DNA of 38,635 nucleotides, taken from NCBI GenBank assembly GCA_934373295.1, contig CAKROK010000013.1, forward strand, positions 1 to 38,635, read 5' to 3'. Source of the stretch: an uncultured Christensenellaceae bacterium. Its GTDB lineage: Bacteria; Bacillota; Clostridia; Christensenellales; Christensenellaceae. The position numbers and the translations under genes are program-made. Shown in pieces: positions 15,481 through 24,314 of the stretch. Under the pieces are notes generated by a model. That model worked only from the letters and a program-made list of their open reading frames with translations. It was not told the DNA's origin and did no database searches. Numbering within the stretch: position 1 is the stretch's first letter; the number at the start of each line of letters is the position of its first letter.

Positions 15481-16431
15481 ATGAGTAGAAAAGTAACTGT
15501 TATTGGCGCCGGAAACGTAGGCTCTACCGTAGCATACACGATAGCTGTTCAGGGCACGGCGAACGAGATCGTCATTGTCGATGTGGCTAAGAACAAGGCA
15601 GAGGGTGAGGCTATGGATATGCGCCAGGGCTCGTCATACATCCCGCCGGTCAAGATATATTCCGGTGATTACAGCGACGCCGCCGGCTCGGATATCGTCG
15701 TGATAACCTGCGGCATAGGCAGAAAGCCCGGTCAGTCGAGGCTGGATCTCGCTAAGGTCAACGCGAAGCTGATGAAGGAGCAGATAATCCCATCCATCAC
15801 GCCCTACGCGCCGGACGCAGTATATATAATCGTATCAAACCCCGTGGATATCCTCACGTACATCTTCACGAAGTATTCGGGAATCCCGGAGGAGAGGATA
15901 ATGGGCACGGGCACTCTGCTCGACTCTGCGCGTCTCAAAACCGCCATCGCGGACAGCTACAAGATGGACGAGCGCTGCATCCATGCGGATGTATACGGCG
16001 AGCATGGCGACAGCTCTTTTGCGCCCTGGTCGATAGCGACTATCGGCAGCATACCGATAAACGAATACAAGCAGCACGTCGAGAAGTACATGGACGGCAT
16101 TGAGGAGTTCGATAAGGAAGAGATCATGACATACGTACGCAAGAGCGGCGGCACGATCATCGCGAACAAGGGAGCGACCTTCCAGGCGATAGCTCTCTGC
16201 ACATCCTACCTCGTGAGGTGCATCTTTGAAGAAAAGGCGACCGCGGTCACCGTTTCCACCCTTATGCACGGCGAGTACGGCGTGGAGGACGTCGCGCTTT
16301 CCATGCAGTGCATAATCGGCAAGGGCGGCGTAATGGGCAAGATGATTGCGCCCATCACGGCCGAGGAGGAGCAGCTCTTTAGGAAATCTGCTATGAGCAT
16401 CAAGGCTGTTATAGACAGTCTGGATATATAA
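15481..16431 (+). CDS. mdh: NAD-dependent malate dehydrogenase (lactate dehydrogenase-like)
   Basis: A 316-residue 2-hydroxyacid dehydrogenase of the LDH/MDH fold with GAGNVGSTVAY (9-19) and the NAD-ribose aspartate (VIVDV, D34). The catalytic histidine is in YGEHGDSS (H175). The substrate-selecting residue, glutamine in lactate dehydrogenases (QKPGETR), is arginine here (GRKPGQSR, R81), which in this family favours oxaloacetate over pyruvate. The next gene is fumarase, so the inferred direction is oxaloacetate plus NADH to malate. The ATG at 15481 follows AAAAGGAGAAG; an upstream in-frame ATG at 15454 lacks such a site. First gene of the operon. Confidence 0.85.
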   Translation: MSRKVTVIGAGNVGSTVAYTIAVQGTANEIVIVDVAKNKAEGEAMDMRQGSSYIPPVKIYSGDYSDAAGSDIVVITCGIGRKPGQSRLDLAKVNAKLMKEQIIPSITPYAPDAVYIIVSNPVDILTYIFTKYSGIPEERIMGTGTLLDSARLKTAIADSYKMDERCIHADVYGEHGDSSFAPWSIATIGSIPINEYKQHVEKYMDGIEEFDKEEIMTYVRKSGGTIIANKGATFQAIALCTSYLVRCIFEEKATAVTVSTLMHGEYGVEDVALSMQCIIGKGGVMGKMIAPITAEEEQLFRKSAMSIKAVIDSLDI

Positions 16432-16469
16432 ACTATCAATAATAATCTATTCAAAGGAGATAAACGCTA

Positions 16470-17846
16470 ATGGAATATCGCATTGAACATGATTCTATGG
16501 GTGAGGTCAAGGTTCCTGCTGACCGCTATTGGGCGGCTCAGACTCAGAGATCCAGCCAGAACTTTAGAATCGGCGTCGGTATCGAGACAATGCCGAGGGA
16601 GATAACCCATGCGTTCGGCATCCTTAAAAAGGCGGCGGCTATGGCAAACCACAAGCTCAAGCCCGAGAAGATGACGGACGAAAAGCTCGCGGCGATCTCA
16701 CAGGCATGTGACGAGGTCATAAGCGGCTCTTTAAACGACCACTTCCCGCTCGTAGTATGGCAGACGGGCTCCGGCACGCAGTCCAACATGAACGGCAACG
16801 AGGTCATCGCAAACAGGGGCAACGAGATAGCCGGCAAGAAGCTCTTACACCCCAACGACGACATCAACATGAGCCAGTCCTCAAACGACACCTTCCCGAC
16901 GGCAATGCACATCGCCGCCGTAACACAGATAGAGGATAAGCTCTTCCCCGCGATCGACCTTTTAGTAGAGACGTTTAAGCGCCTCGAAAAGGAAAATGAG
17001 GGCATCGTAAAGAGCGGCAGAACGCATCTTCAGGACGCTACCCCCATCACCTTCACTCAGGAGATCAGCGGCTGGAGAAGCTCCCTCGAAAAGGATAAGA
17101 GGATGCTCGAGCTTGCAGTAGGCGAGCTTAAAGAGCTTGCTTTAGGCGGAACGGCAGTCGGCACGGGCTTAAACACCCCCAAGGGCTTTGCTGAGGAGGT
17201 CGCAAAGGCGGTTTCCGAGATCACGGGCAAGGACTTCAAGACTGCTCCCAACAAGTTCCACGCGCTTACCTCCAAGGATGAGTTAGTATTCGCGCACGGC
17301 GGCTTAAAGGCGCTCGCGGCGGACATGATGAAGATAGCGAACGACGTGCGCTGGCTGGCATCCGGCCCGAGAGACGGCTTAGGCGAGATATTCATCCCCG
17401 AAAACGAGCCCGGCTCTTCCATAATGCCCGGCAAGGTCAACCCCACGCAGTGTGAGGCTGTCACCATGGTAGCCGTTCAGGTCATGGGCAACGACGTCGC
17501 GGTAGGCATGGCGGCTTCTCAGGGCAACTTTGAATTAAACGTATTCATGCCCGTTTGCATCTATAACTTCTTACAGTCCGTAAGGCTGCTCGCGGAGAGC
17601 ATCGTCTCCTTCAACAACAACTGTGCTGTCGGAATAAAGGCGAACAAGGAAAAGATGCATCACAACCTCCACAACTCACTTATGCTCGTAACGGCGCTCA
17701 ACCCCTATATCGGATATGAAAACGCCGCTAAGACGGCCAAAAAGGCATATAAAGAGAACATCTCCTTAAAGGAGGCGTGCGTCGCGCTCGGCTTCCTGAC
17801 TGCGGAGAGGTTTGACGAAGTATTCCACCCCGAACAGATGGTATAA
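16470..17846 (+). CDS. fumC: Class II fumarate hydratase
   Basis: A 458-residue enzyme of full length for the iron-independent, homotetrameric fumarase family. The fumarase/aspartase signature GSSIMPGKVNP is at 315-325, the catalytic histidine in SGRTHLQDATP at H186, and the substrate loops include TGSGTQSNMN and SSNDTFPTA. It interconverts malate and fumarate. It begins 38 bases after malate dehydrogenase with AAAGGAG upstream and ends 16 bases before hdrB. The SSNDTFPTA and TQSNMN segments separate it from aspartase and argininosuccinate lyase. It supplies fumarate to the reductase encoded downstream. Confidence 0.95.
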   Translation: MEYRIEHDSMGEVKVPADRYWAAQTQRSSQNFRIGVGIETMPREITHAFGILKKAAAMANHKLKPEKMTDEKLAAISQACDEVISGSLNDHFPLVVWQTGSGTQSNMNGNEVIANRGNEIAGKKLLHPNDDINMSQSSNDTFPTAMHIAAVTQIEDKLFPAIDLLVETFKRLEKENEGIVKSGRTHLQDATPITFTQEISGWRSSLEKDKRMLELAVGELKELALGGTAVGTGLNTPKGFAEEVAKAVSEITGKDFKTAPNKFHALTSKDELVFAHGGLKALAADMMKIANDVRWLASGPRDGLGEIFIPENEPGSSIMPGKVNPTQCEAVTMVAVQVMGNDVAVGMAASQGNFELNVFMPVCIYNFLQSVRLLAESIVSFNNNCAVGIKANKEKMHHNLHNSLMLVTALNPYIGYENAAKTAKKAYKENISLKEACVALGFLTAERFDEVFHPEQMV

Positions 17847-17862
17847 GAGAGGTATATAAAAT

Positions 17863-18639
17863 ATGATCTACAGCTATTATCCCGGATGTACGCTGAAGAC
17901 CAAGGCAAAGGATCTCGACAAGTACGCGAGATCCTGCGCCGAGGCGCTGGGCGTAACTCTGGAGGAACTGCCCGAATGGCAGTGCTGCGGTGCGGTTTAC
18001 CCGCAGGCGAAGGATGAGATAGCGACAAAGCTCTCCGCCGTGCGCGCTTTAAAGAATGCGCAGGCGCTGGGTCACGACCTCATCACCGTGTGCTCCGCAT
18101 GTCACAACGTCATAAAGAGGACGAACGAGGACATGAAGAACGACGAGTACATCCGTACGAGAGTTAACAACTACATTGCCGACGGCGAATATGCCGGCGA
18201 GACGAGAGTTCTCCACTATCTCGAGATGCTCCGCGATGTAGTGGGCTTTGACGAGATCAAGAAAAAGGTCGTCAATCCCATCGGCAAGAAGATAGGCGCA
18301 TATTACGGCTGCCTGCTGCTCCGTCCCTCTAAGGAGATGGCGTTCGACAATCCCGAGAACCCCTCCATCATCGAGGACTTCCTCGAGGCGATCGGCGCCG
18401 AGCCCGTATATTACCCCTATCGCAACGAGTGCTGCGGCGGCTATGTCGTGCTTGAGGATGAAAACGTGGCTAAGAAGAGGTCAAATAAGGTGATGCAGTC
18501 CGCAAAGGACAACGGCGCGGAAATGGTCATCACGGCATGTCCTCTATGTATGTACAACCTCAAGAAGAACGGCGGCGTAGACGATGTTCCCGTGGTATAC
18601 TTCACGGAGCTGCTCGCCGAGGCGCTTGGCGTAAAGTAA
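17863..18639 (+). CDS. hdrB: HdrB-like CCG-domain subunit
   Basis: A 258-residue protein with two complete cysteine-rich CCG domains: C9, C41-C42, C77 and C80, then C150, C190-C191, C226 and C229. In heterodisulfide reductase these bind the two noncubane [4Fe-4S] clusters that cleave the disulfide. The full cysteine set means both clusters can form here. There is no obvious membrane anchor or DsrC-like partner. The C-terminal half of archaeal thiol:fumarate reductase subunit TfrB is homologous to HdrB. Here that part is a separate gene in the same operon as a fumarate reductase, so it may pass electrons to the reductase or act on a thiol carrier. Confidence 0.88.
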   Translation: MIYSYYPGCTLKTKAKDLDKYARSCAEALGVTLEELPEWQCCGAVYPQAKDEIATKLSAVRALKNAQALGHDLITVCSACHNVIKRTNEDMKNDEYIRTRVNNYIADGEYAGETRVLHYLEMLRDVVGFDEIKKKVVNPIGKKIGAYYGCLLLRPSKEMAFDNPENPSIIEDFLEAIGAEPVYYPYRNECCGGYVVLEDENVAKKRSNKVMQSAKDNGAEMVITACPLCMYNLKKNGGVDDVPVVYFTELLAEALGVK

Positions 18640-18654
18640 GGAGGCAGTCAGAAG

Positions 18655-19050
18655 ATGTATAAAAGTGAAGAAGCAAACAGAATAGCGCACATCAGCGGCG
18701 CGAACGTGCTTAAATGCATGCGCTGCGGAAAGTGCTCCGCGACATGTCCTTCATATGACGATATGCCCTATCATCCTCACCAGTTCGTATACATGGTCGA
18801 GAAGGGTCAGATCGACAAGCTCATGGAGAGCGCGGATTCGCTATATAAATGTCTTTCCTGCATGGCGTGCCTTGAGCGCTGTCCGAGAGGCGTCGAGCCT
18901 TCAAGGATAATCGAGGCGGTTCGCTTAATGAAGATCCGTCAGCAGGGACAGAACCACTTAAAGCCGGAAAGCATTCCCCCCATGGTACAGGCGGATGAGG
19001 AGCTTCCTCAGCAGCTTTTGATGAGTGCTTTCAGAAAATACAGCAAGTAA
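18655..19050 (+). CDS. hdrC: HdrC-like [4Fe-4S] subunit
   Basis: A 131-residue ferredoxin-like protein with two [4Fe-4S] motifs, C21-x2-C-x2-C-x3-C31 and C66-x2-C-x2-C-x3-C76, followed by a helical tail, as in HdrC. It relays electrons between HdrA and HdrB. The gene follows hdrB by 15 bases with GGAGG, and hdrA follows by 15 bases with GGAGGAG. Confidence 0.92.
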   Translation: MYKSEEANRIAHISGANVLKCMRCGKCSATCPSYDDMPYHPHQFVYMVEKGQIDKLMESADSLYKCLSCMACLERCPRGVEPSRIIEAVRLMKIRQQGQNHLKPESIPPMVQADEELPQQLLMSAFRKYSK

Positions 19051-19065
19051 GGAGGAGAAAACATT

Positions 19066-21054
19066 ATGCAGAGAATTGGCGTATTTATATGCTGGTGCGG
19101 ATCCAACATCGCCGCGACGGTAGATGTCGATGCCGTGACCGAAGCATTGAGAAAAGAACCCGGTGTTGTTTTCTCCCAGAATTATCAGTACATGTGCTCT
19201 CAGGCAGGTCAGGATCTCGTGGAAAACACGATCAAAGAGCAGAAGCTGACGGGCGTAGTAATATGCTCCTGCTCCCCCAGAATGCATGAGAACACGTTCA
19301 GAAAGGCCGCTGAGAGAGCGGGCATGAACCCCTATCTCTTAGAGGTCGCGAACATTCGTGAGCAGTGCTCCTGGATCCACAAGGATAAGGAAGAGGGCAC
19401 TCAGAAGGCCATCGTTTTAGGCAGAGCCGCTATAGCAAAGGTTCACCTCAATACGCCCCTTATGGCGGGAACATCCCCCGTCACCAAGAGAGCGCTCGTC
19501 ATCGGCGGCGGCATCGCGGGCATTCAGACCGCGCTCGATATCGCGGATGCAGGCTTCCCGGTAGATATAGTCGAGAAGAAGCCCACCATCGGCGGCAAGA
19601 TGGCTCAGATCGATAAGACGTTCCCCACGCTCGACTGTGCGGCATGTATTTTGACGCCTAAGATGGTTGAGGCGGCGCAGAACGAGAACATCAGGATACT
19701 CTCCTACAGCGAGGTCGAGGACGTAAAGGGCTTCGTAGGCAACTTCAACGTCAAGATCAGAAGAAAGGCCCGCTTTGTAAAAGAGGACGTCTGCACGGGC
19801 TGCGGTCTTTGCACCGAAAAATGCCCCCAGAAGAAGGTCCCCAACGAGTTCAACCTGGGCATGGATAACCGCAGGGCGGTATACATCCCCTTTGCGCAGG
19901 CTGTCCCGAAGGTGGCTACCATCGACGCGAACTACTGCACAAAGCTCAAGACGGGCAAGTGCGGCGTATGTGCTAAGGTATGTACCGCGAACGCGATAGA
20001 TTATGACCAGAAGGATGAGATAATCGAAGAAAAGTACGGCGCGATCGTCGCCGCTACCGGCTTCAACCCCATCGAGGTCAACGCTTATGACGAGTTCGCA
20101 TATTCCAAGAGCCCGGACGTCGTGACCTCGCTCGAGTACGAGAGACTCATGAACGCTGCCGGCCCTACGGCGGGTACCCTTTTAAGACCGTCTGACAAAA
20201 CGCATCCGCACACCATCGTATTCGTACAGTGCGTAGGCTCCCGTTCGGACGACGGCTGCGGCAAGCCCTATTGCTCAAAGGTCTGCTGCATGTACACCGC
20301 TAAGCACGCGATGCTCACAAGAGAAAAATATCCCGATACCGACGTATACGTATTCTATATCGACGTAAGAACGCCCGGAAAGAACTTCGATGAGTTCTAT
20401 AGAAGAGCTGTCGAGCAGTACGGCGTTCACTACATCAAGGGCATGGTCGGCAAGGTCGCTCCGCACGACGGCAAGTTAGAGGTTCAGGCGTCTGACCTGA
20501 TCTCAAACGAGCAGCTGCACATCGACGCAGACATGGTCGTTTTAGCGGCGGCTATCGAGCCGGATAAGTCCGCAAGAGGTCTTGCTACAAAGCTCACCGC
20601 GTCCATGGACACGAACGACTTCTTCACCGAGGCTCATCCCAAGCTGCGTCCTGTGGAATCCCCCACGGCGGGCGTGTTCCTCTCCGGAATGTGCCAGGGC
20701 CCGAAGGATATCCCCGAGACGGTCGCTCAGGCATCAGCCGCGGCGTCAAAGGTCATCGGCCTGCTCGTGAAGGATCAGCTGCTCTGCAACCCCTGCGTTG
20801 CGCACTCTAACGAGATGCTCTGTAACGGCTGCTCCACATGTGCAAACGTCTGCCCCTACGGCGCTATTACCTATATGGATAAGGAATTCCCGCTTCCGGG
20901 CAGGAAGATCGAGGTCAGAAGAGTTGCATCCGTCAACCCCGCGGTATGCCAGGGCTGCGGCGCCTGCACGGTAGCCTGCCCCTCCGGCGCTATGGACTTG
21001 AACGGCTTCTCTAACAGACAGATTATGGCGGAGGTAGATGCAGTATGCAAGTAA
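19066..21054 (+). CDS. hdrA: HdrA-like flavin-bifurcating subunit
   Basis: A 662-residue protein of normal HdrA length. Domains in order: an N-terminal domain with CWCG (9-12) and CSCSPRMHE (67-75); the FAD-binding thioredoxin reductase-like domain starting at GGGIAGIQTA (147-156); an inserted ferredoxin domain (C243/246/249/253 and C292/300/303/307); the rest of the flavin domain; and a C-terminal ferredoxin with C586/589/592/596 and C628/631/634/638. In characterised complexes HdrA carries the FAD that splits electron pairs between a high- and a low-potential acceptor. With the Flx genes next to it, the donor is expected to be NADH and the low-potential acceptor ferredoxin. Confidence 0.93.
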   Translation: MQRIGVFICWCGSNIAATVDVDAVTEALRKEPGVVFSQNYQYMCSQAGQDLVENTIKEQKLTGVVICSCSPRMHENTFRKAAERAGMNPYLLEVANIREQCSWIHKDKEEGTQKAIVLGRAAIAKVHLNTPLMAGTSPVTKRALVIGGGIAGIQTALDIADAGFPVDIVEKKPTIGGKMAQIDKTFPTLDCAACILTPKMVEAAQNENIRILSYSEVEDVKGFVGNFNVKIRRKARFVKEDVCTGCGLCTEKCPQKKVPNEFNLGMDNRRAVYIPFAQAVPKVATIDANYCTKLKTGKCGVCAKVCTANAIDYDQKDEIIEEKYGAIVAATGFNPIEVNAYDEFAYSKSPDVVTSLEYERLMNAAGPTAGTLLRPSDKTHPHTIVFVQCVGSRSDDGCGKPYCSKVCCMYTAKHAMLTREKYPDTDVYVFYIDVRTPGKNFDEFYRRAVEQYGVHYIKGMVGKVAPHDGKLEVQASDLISNEQLHIDADMVVLAAAIEPDKSARGLATKLTASMDTNDFFTEAHPKLRPVESPTAGVFLSGMCQGPKDIPETVAQASAAASKVIGLLVKDQLLCNPCVAHSNEMLCNGCSTCANVCPYGAITYMDKEFPLPGRKIEVRRVASVNPAVCQGCGACTVACPSGAMDLNGFSNRQIMAEVDAVCK

Positions 21055-21482
21055 ACAATGAATATACACCTAAAATCGTAGCGTTCTGCTGTAACTGGTG
21101 CTCTTATGCCGGAGCGGACCTTGCCGGTACGAACAGACTCAACTATCCCACAAACGTCAAGATAGTGAGAGTTCCCTGCTCATGCAGAGTAAACCCCATG
21201 TTCATACTGCGTGCGTTCCAGCGCGGCGCGGACGGCGTTATCCTCTGCGGCTGCCATCCGGGCGACTGCCACTATACTACAGGCAACTACTACGCAAGAA
21301 GAAGAATGACTCTGCTGTTCTCCATGCTCGACTATCTGGGCATCGAGAGAGACAGGACGAGAGTCGAGTGGGTTTCCGCCGCTGAGGGCGCAAAGTTCGC
21401 TGAAACCATGAACAGCTTTGCCGCTCAGATCGAAAAGCTGGGCAGAAGCCAGAGATTGGAGGACCTGAGATGCAGAAAGTAA
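21045..21482 (+). CDS. flxD: MvhD/FlxD-like [2Fe-2S] subunit
   Basis: A 145-residue protein of the MvhD family with cysteines C15, C16, C19, C45, C47, C68, C70 and C75 (CCNWC, PCSCR and CGCHPGDC), which hold the [2Fe-2S] cluster linking an electron-input module to HdrA. It overlaps hdrA by 10 bases and flxC by 13 bases, so translation is coupled. Because no Mvh hydrogenase large subunit follows and an NAD-binding subunit does, it is called FlxD rather than MvhD. Confidence 0.9.
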   Translation: MQVNNEYTPKIVAFCCNWCSYAGADLAGTNRLNYPTNVKIVRVPCSCRVNPMFILRAFQRGADGVILCGCHPGDCHYTTGNYYARRRMTLLFSMLDYLGIERDRTRVEWVSAAEGAKFAETMNSFAAQIEKLGRSQRLEDLRCRK

Positions 21483-22450
21483 TCAAGGATAAGGCCATAG
21501 AGCTGCTTAAAAACGGCACGGTCAACCGCGTTTTGGGCTGGCAGGCGGGCGAGTTCTTTTATGACGTAACTCCCGCGCTTTTCGAGACTCCCGAGGAGGT
21601 CGAGGCGAATTTCGTATATAACGACTTCTGCGGCGCGAACCTCTCAAAGTATCTCGTAAAAGAGACGGAAAAAGAGGGTGATGAAAAGGTCGCGGTGTTC
21701 TTAAAGCCCTGCGACACCTATAGCTTCAACCAGCTCTTGACCGAGTATAGAATCAAGAGAGAAAAGATATATGCCATAGGCATCGCATGCGAGGGCAAGC
21801 TGGATATCGAAAAGCTGCGCGCGGCGGGCATAAAGGGCATAACCGGCGTAGAGGTAAAGGGCGATAAGCTCGCAGTTTCCACCATCTACGGCGATAAGGA
21901 GTTTGACCGTGCGGACGCTCTCGCGGAGCGCTGCATAAACTGTAAGTCCAAGAAGCTCGTTGCGGATTGCGACGAGGTCATAGGCGAGTCCGGCGAAGTG
22001 CTCGAATCCGCGAGATTCGACGAGGTGGCCAAGCTCGAGAACATGACGGCTAAGGAGAGATACGACTTCTGGAGAGGCGAGCTTTCCCGCTGTATCCGCT
22101 GCAACGCATGCAGAAACGTATGTCCGGCATGTACCTGCAAGCAGTGCGTTTTCGATAACCACGATTCCGGCATCGACACCAAGGCGAGCGCAGACACGTT
22201 TGAGGAGAACATGTTCCACATCATCCGCGCTTTCCACGTTCTGGGAAGATGCACGGACTGCGGCGAGTGCTCGAGAGTCTGCCCGCAGCACATCCCGCTC
22301 CACCTGCTCAACAGAAAGTTCATCAAGGATTACGACGAGCTTTACGGCGAGTATCAGGCGGGCGAGGAGGTCGGCGCGAAGTGGCCGGTCGTCACCTATA
22401 AGCAGGAGGACTGCGAACCCAGCATAGTTCATGAAAGGGGAGTGGAGTAA
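21470..22450 (+). CDS. flxC: FlxC-like double [4Fe-4S] subunit
   Basis: A 326-residue soluble protein. Its N-terminal half resembles the beta-subunit domain of sulfhydrogenase and anaerobic sulfite reductase A (KPCDTYSFNQLL at 79-90). It has two [4Fe-4S] motifs at C208-x2-C-x2-C-x3-C218 and C261-x2-C-x2-C-x3-C271. Extra cysteines C155, C158, C221, C223 and C226 form CxxC and CPACTCKQC patterns shared in part with the next gene. The two are paralogues; which is FlxB and which FlxC in the Desulfovibrio naming is uncertain. Role: relay between the NAD-binding FlxA and FlxD. Confidence 0.78.
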   Translation: MQKVIKDKAIELLKNGTVNRVLGWQAGEFFYDVTPALFETPEEVEANFVYNDFCGANLSKYLVKETEKEGDEKVAVFLKPCDTYSFNQLLTEYRIKREKIYAIGIACEGKLDIEKLRAAGIKGITGVEVKGDKLAVSTIYGDKEFDRADALAERCINCKSKKLVADCDEVIGESGEVLESARFDEVAKLENMTAKERYDFWRGELSRCIRCNACRNVCPACTCKQCVFDNHDSGIDTKASADTFEENMFHIIRAFHVLGRCTDCGECSRVCPQHIPLHLLNRKFIKDYDELYGEYQAGEEVGAKWPVVTYKQEDCEPSIVHERGVE

Positions 22451-22451
22451 T

Positions 22452-23468
22452 ATGAAAAAAGTTTCCCTTAATAATTTAAACGAAGTATTTGCTGCGATCG
22501 CCGCTAAGAACGACCTGTACATCCCCGTTGATACGGAGGCAGGCGTAGCCAAGTTTGAAAAGTGGGCAGAGGGCAAGGAGCTTTCTAAAGAGCTCAACAC
22601 CGTGCGTTCCGCAAAGGATTTCTTCTTCCCCCAGGTCGAGGATATGGCGGAATTCAAGGTCGACGGCAAGAATATCGAGATAATCGACACGAGAAAGGAA
22701 ATGCCCGATTTCGTAATGTTCGGCGTAAGAGCGTGTGACTTCCGCTCCTTCTCCATTCTCGATAAGGTCTATCTCGTCGAGCCCGTGGATAGCTATTATA
22801 AGAACAGACGCGACCACGCGACCATCGTCACTCTCGCATGCAACGCTCCCGAGGAGACGTGCTTCTGCCAGAACTTCGGCATAGACGCATCCGAGCCGGG
22901 CGGCGACGTATCCGCATGGATAGCTGACGGCGACATGTACTTCAAGGCGAATACCGAAAAGGGCGAGGCGCTCTTAGCAGCCATCGACACCGAGGACGGC
23001 GACGATAAGAAGGTAGATGAGGCCAAGGCCGAGATTAAGGCGATAATCGAGAAGTTGCCCATAAGCGGACTCGACATGAGCCGCTTTAAGGGTGAAAACC
23101 TGCTCGAGCTGTTCGACGACCCGCGTTGGAAGGAGCTTTCCGAGGCATGTCTCGCGTGCGGAACGTGTACATACGTCTGCCCGACCTGCCAGTGCTATGA
23201 CATTCGCGAGTTCGACACCGGCCACGGCATAAAGAGATTTAGATGCTGGGACAGCTGCATGTACGCTGACTTCACCAAGGAAGCCGCGGGCAACCCGAGA
23301 AGTAAGCAGGTCCAGCGTTTCCGCCAGAGATTCATGCACAAGCTCGTATACTTCCCCGAGAACAACGAGGGCGAATACGGCTGCGTGGGCTGCGGACGCT
23401 GCGTGAAGAAGTGCCCCATCCACATGAACATAGTTAAAGTAATAAAGGCATTGGGGGTAGAAAAGTAA
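22452..23468 (+). CDS. flxB: FlxB-like double [4Fe-4S] subunit
   Basis: A 338-residue paralogue of the preceding protein. The N-terminal domain has FGVRACDFRSFSILDKVYL (90-108) and CNAPEETCFCQNFG, marks of the anaerobic sulfite reductase A / sulfhydrogenase beta group. The [4Fe-4S] motifs are C233-x2-C-x2-C-x3-C243, with CPTCQC following, and C311-x2-C-x2-C-x3-C321. The start at 22452, with GGGGAGTGGAG upstream, is preferred to one 21 bases earlier. It ends one base into the flxA start codon. It probably sits between FlxA and FlxC in the electron path. Confidence 0.78.
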   Translation: MKKVSLNNLNEVFAAIAAKNDLYIPVDTEAGVAKFEKWAEGKELSKELNTVRSAKDFFFPQVEDMAEFKVDGKNIEIIDTRKEMPDFVMFGVRACDFRSFSILDKVYLVEPVDSYYKNRRDHATIVTLACNAPEETCFCQNFGIDASEPGGDVSAWIADGDMYFKANTEKGEALLAAIDTEDGDDKKVDEAKAEIKAIIEKLPISGLDMSRFKGENLLELFDDPRWKELSEACLACGTCTYVCPTCQCYDIREFDTGHGIKRFRCWDSCMYADFTKEAAGNPRSKQVQRFRQRFMHKLVYFPENNEGEYGCVGCGRCVKKCPIHMNIVKVIKALGVEK

Positions 23469-24295
23469 TGAATAACGAAACATTGATCCCAAAGCTCGGA
23501 GTAGTAACGGACATCAGGACGGAGACGCCCGACGTCAAGACCTTCAGGGTTAACGCGCCCGAGGGTGGCAAGGTTTTTGAACACATGCCCGGTCAGTGCG
23601 CGATGCTCTCCATCCCCGGCGTGGGCGAGGCGATGTTCTCCATAACCTCATCCCCCACGAATAAGGAGTTCCAGGAGTTCTCCATAAAGAGATGCGGCTG
23701 CGTCACGAATTGGCTGCACAACATCGAAGTCGGCCAGATGATAACCATAAGAGGGCCTTACGGCAAGAACTTCCCCGTTGAGACGGAGTTCAAGGGCAAG
23801 GATCTTCTGTTTATCGCCGGCGGTATCGGCCTTGCGCCGCTGCGCTCGGTAATAAACTACTGCCGCTTCTATCGTGAGAACTACGGTAAGATAGACATCG
23901 TCTACGGCTCAAGAAGTAAAGAGGACCTCGTGTTCTATAAGGAGATAATCGACGAGTGGTGCGCGGATGATTCCATCAACGTTCACCTGACCATCGACCG
24001 CCCGCAGGATAACTGGGACGGCCACGTGGGATTCGTCCCCAGCTATGTCGAAGAGCTGGGCTTTGACACGAACAAGACCGCGATAATCTGCGGACCGCCT
24101 ATCATGATAAAATTCACGCTGGCCGGTCTCCAGAAGCTGGGCTTTGACAAGACACAGGTCTACACGACGATGGAGCTCAAGATGAAATGCGCCATCGGCA
24201 AATGCGGAAGATGCAATATCGGCAACAAATACGTCTGCAAGGACGGCCCCGTGTTCCGCTGCGATGAGTTAGACGAACTACCGAACGAGTATTAA
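23468..24295 (+). CDS. flxA: FlxA-like FAD/NAD(P)-binding oxidoreductase
   Basis: A 275-residue protein of the ferredoxin-NADP reductase superfamily, like AsrB, sulfhydrogenase gamma and dihydroorotate dehydrogenase K subunits. Visible parts are the FAD segment FSITSSP (57-63), the GPYGKNFP phosphate-binding turn (96-103), the nucleotide-binding AGGIGLAPLRS (117-127) with YGSRSKEDL, the CGPPIM motif (208-213), and a C-terminal [2Fe-2S] site C241/C246/C249/C257. It is the entry point for NADH electrons into the Hdr/Flx complex. NADH rather than NADPH is inferred from the Flx systems studied; the sequence does not decide it. Confidence 0.87.
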   Translation: MNNETLIPKLGVVTDIRTETPDVKTFRVNAPEGGKVFEHMPGQCAMLSIPGVGEAMFSITSSPTNKEFQEFSIKRCGCVTNWLHNIEVGQMITIRGPYGKNFPVETEFKGKDLLFIAGGIGLAPLRSVINYCRFYRENYGKIDIVYGSRSKEDLVFYKEIIDEWCADDSINVHLTIDRPQDNWDGHVGFVPSYVEELGFDTNKTAIICGPPIMIKFTLAGLQKLGFDKTQVYTTMELKMKCAIGKCGRCNIGNKYVCKDGPVFRCDELDELPNEY

Positions 24296-24314
24296 GAAAG
24301 AGAGATCATTAAAA

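Noticed and set aside
15481..16431. L-lactate dehydrogenase
   Set aside because: The substrate-selecting Gln is replaced by Arg and the neighbours are fumarase and fumarate reductase.
21045..21482. Link to an Mvh-type [NiFe] hydrogenase
   Set aside because: No mvhA or mvhG gene follows; an NAD-binding Flx subunit does.
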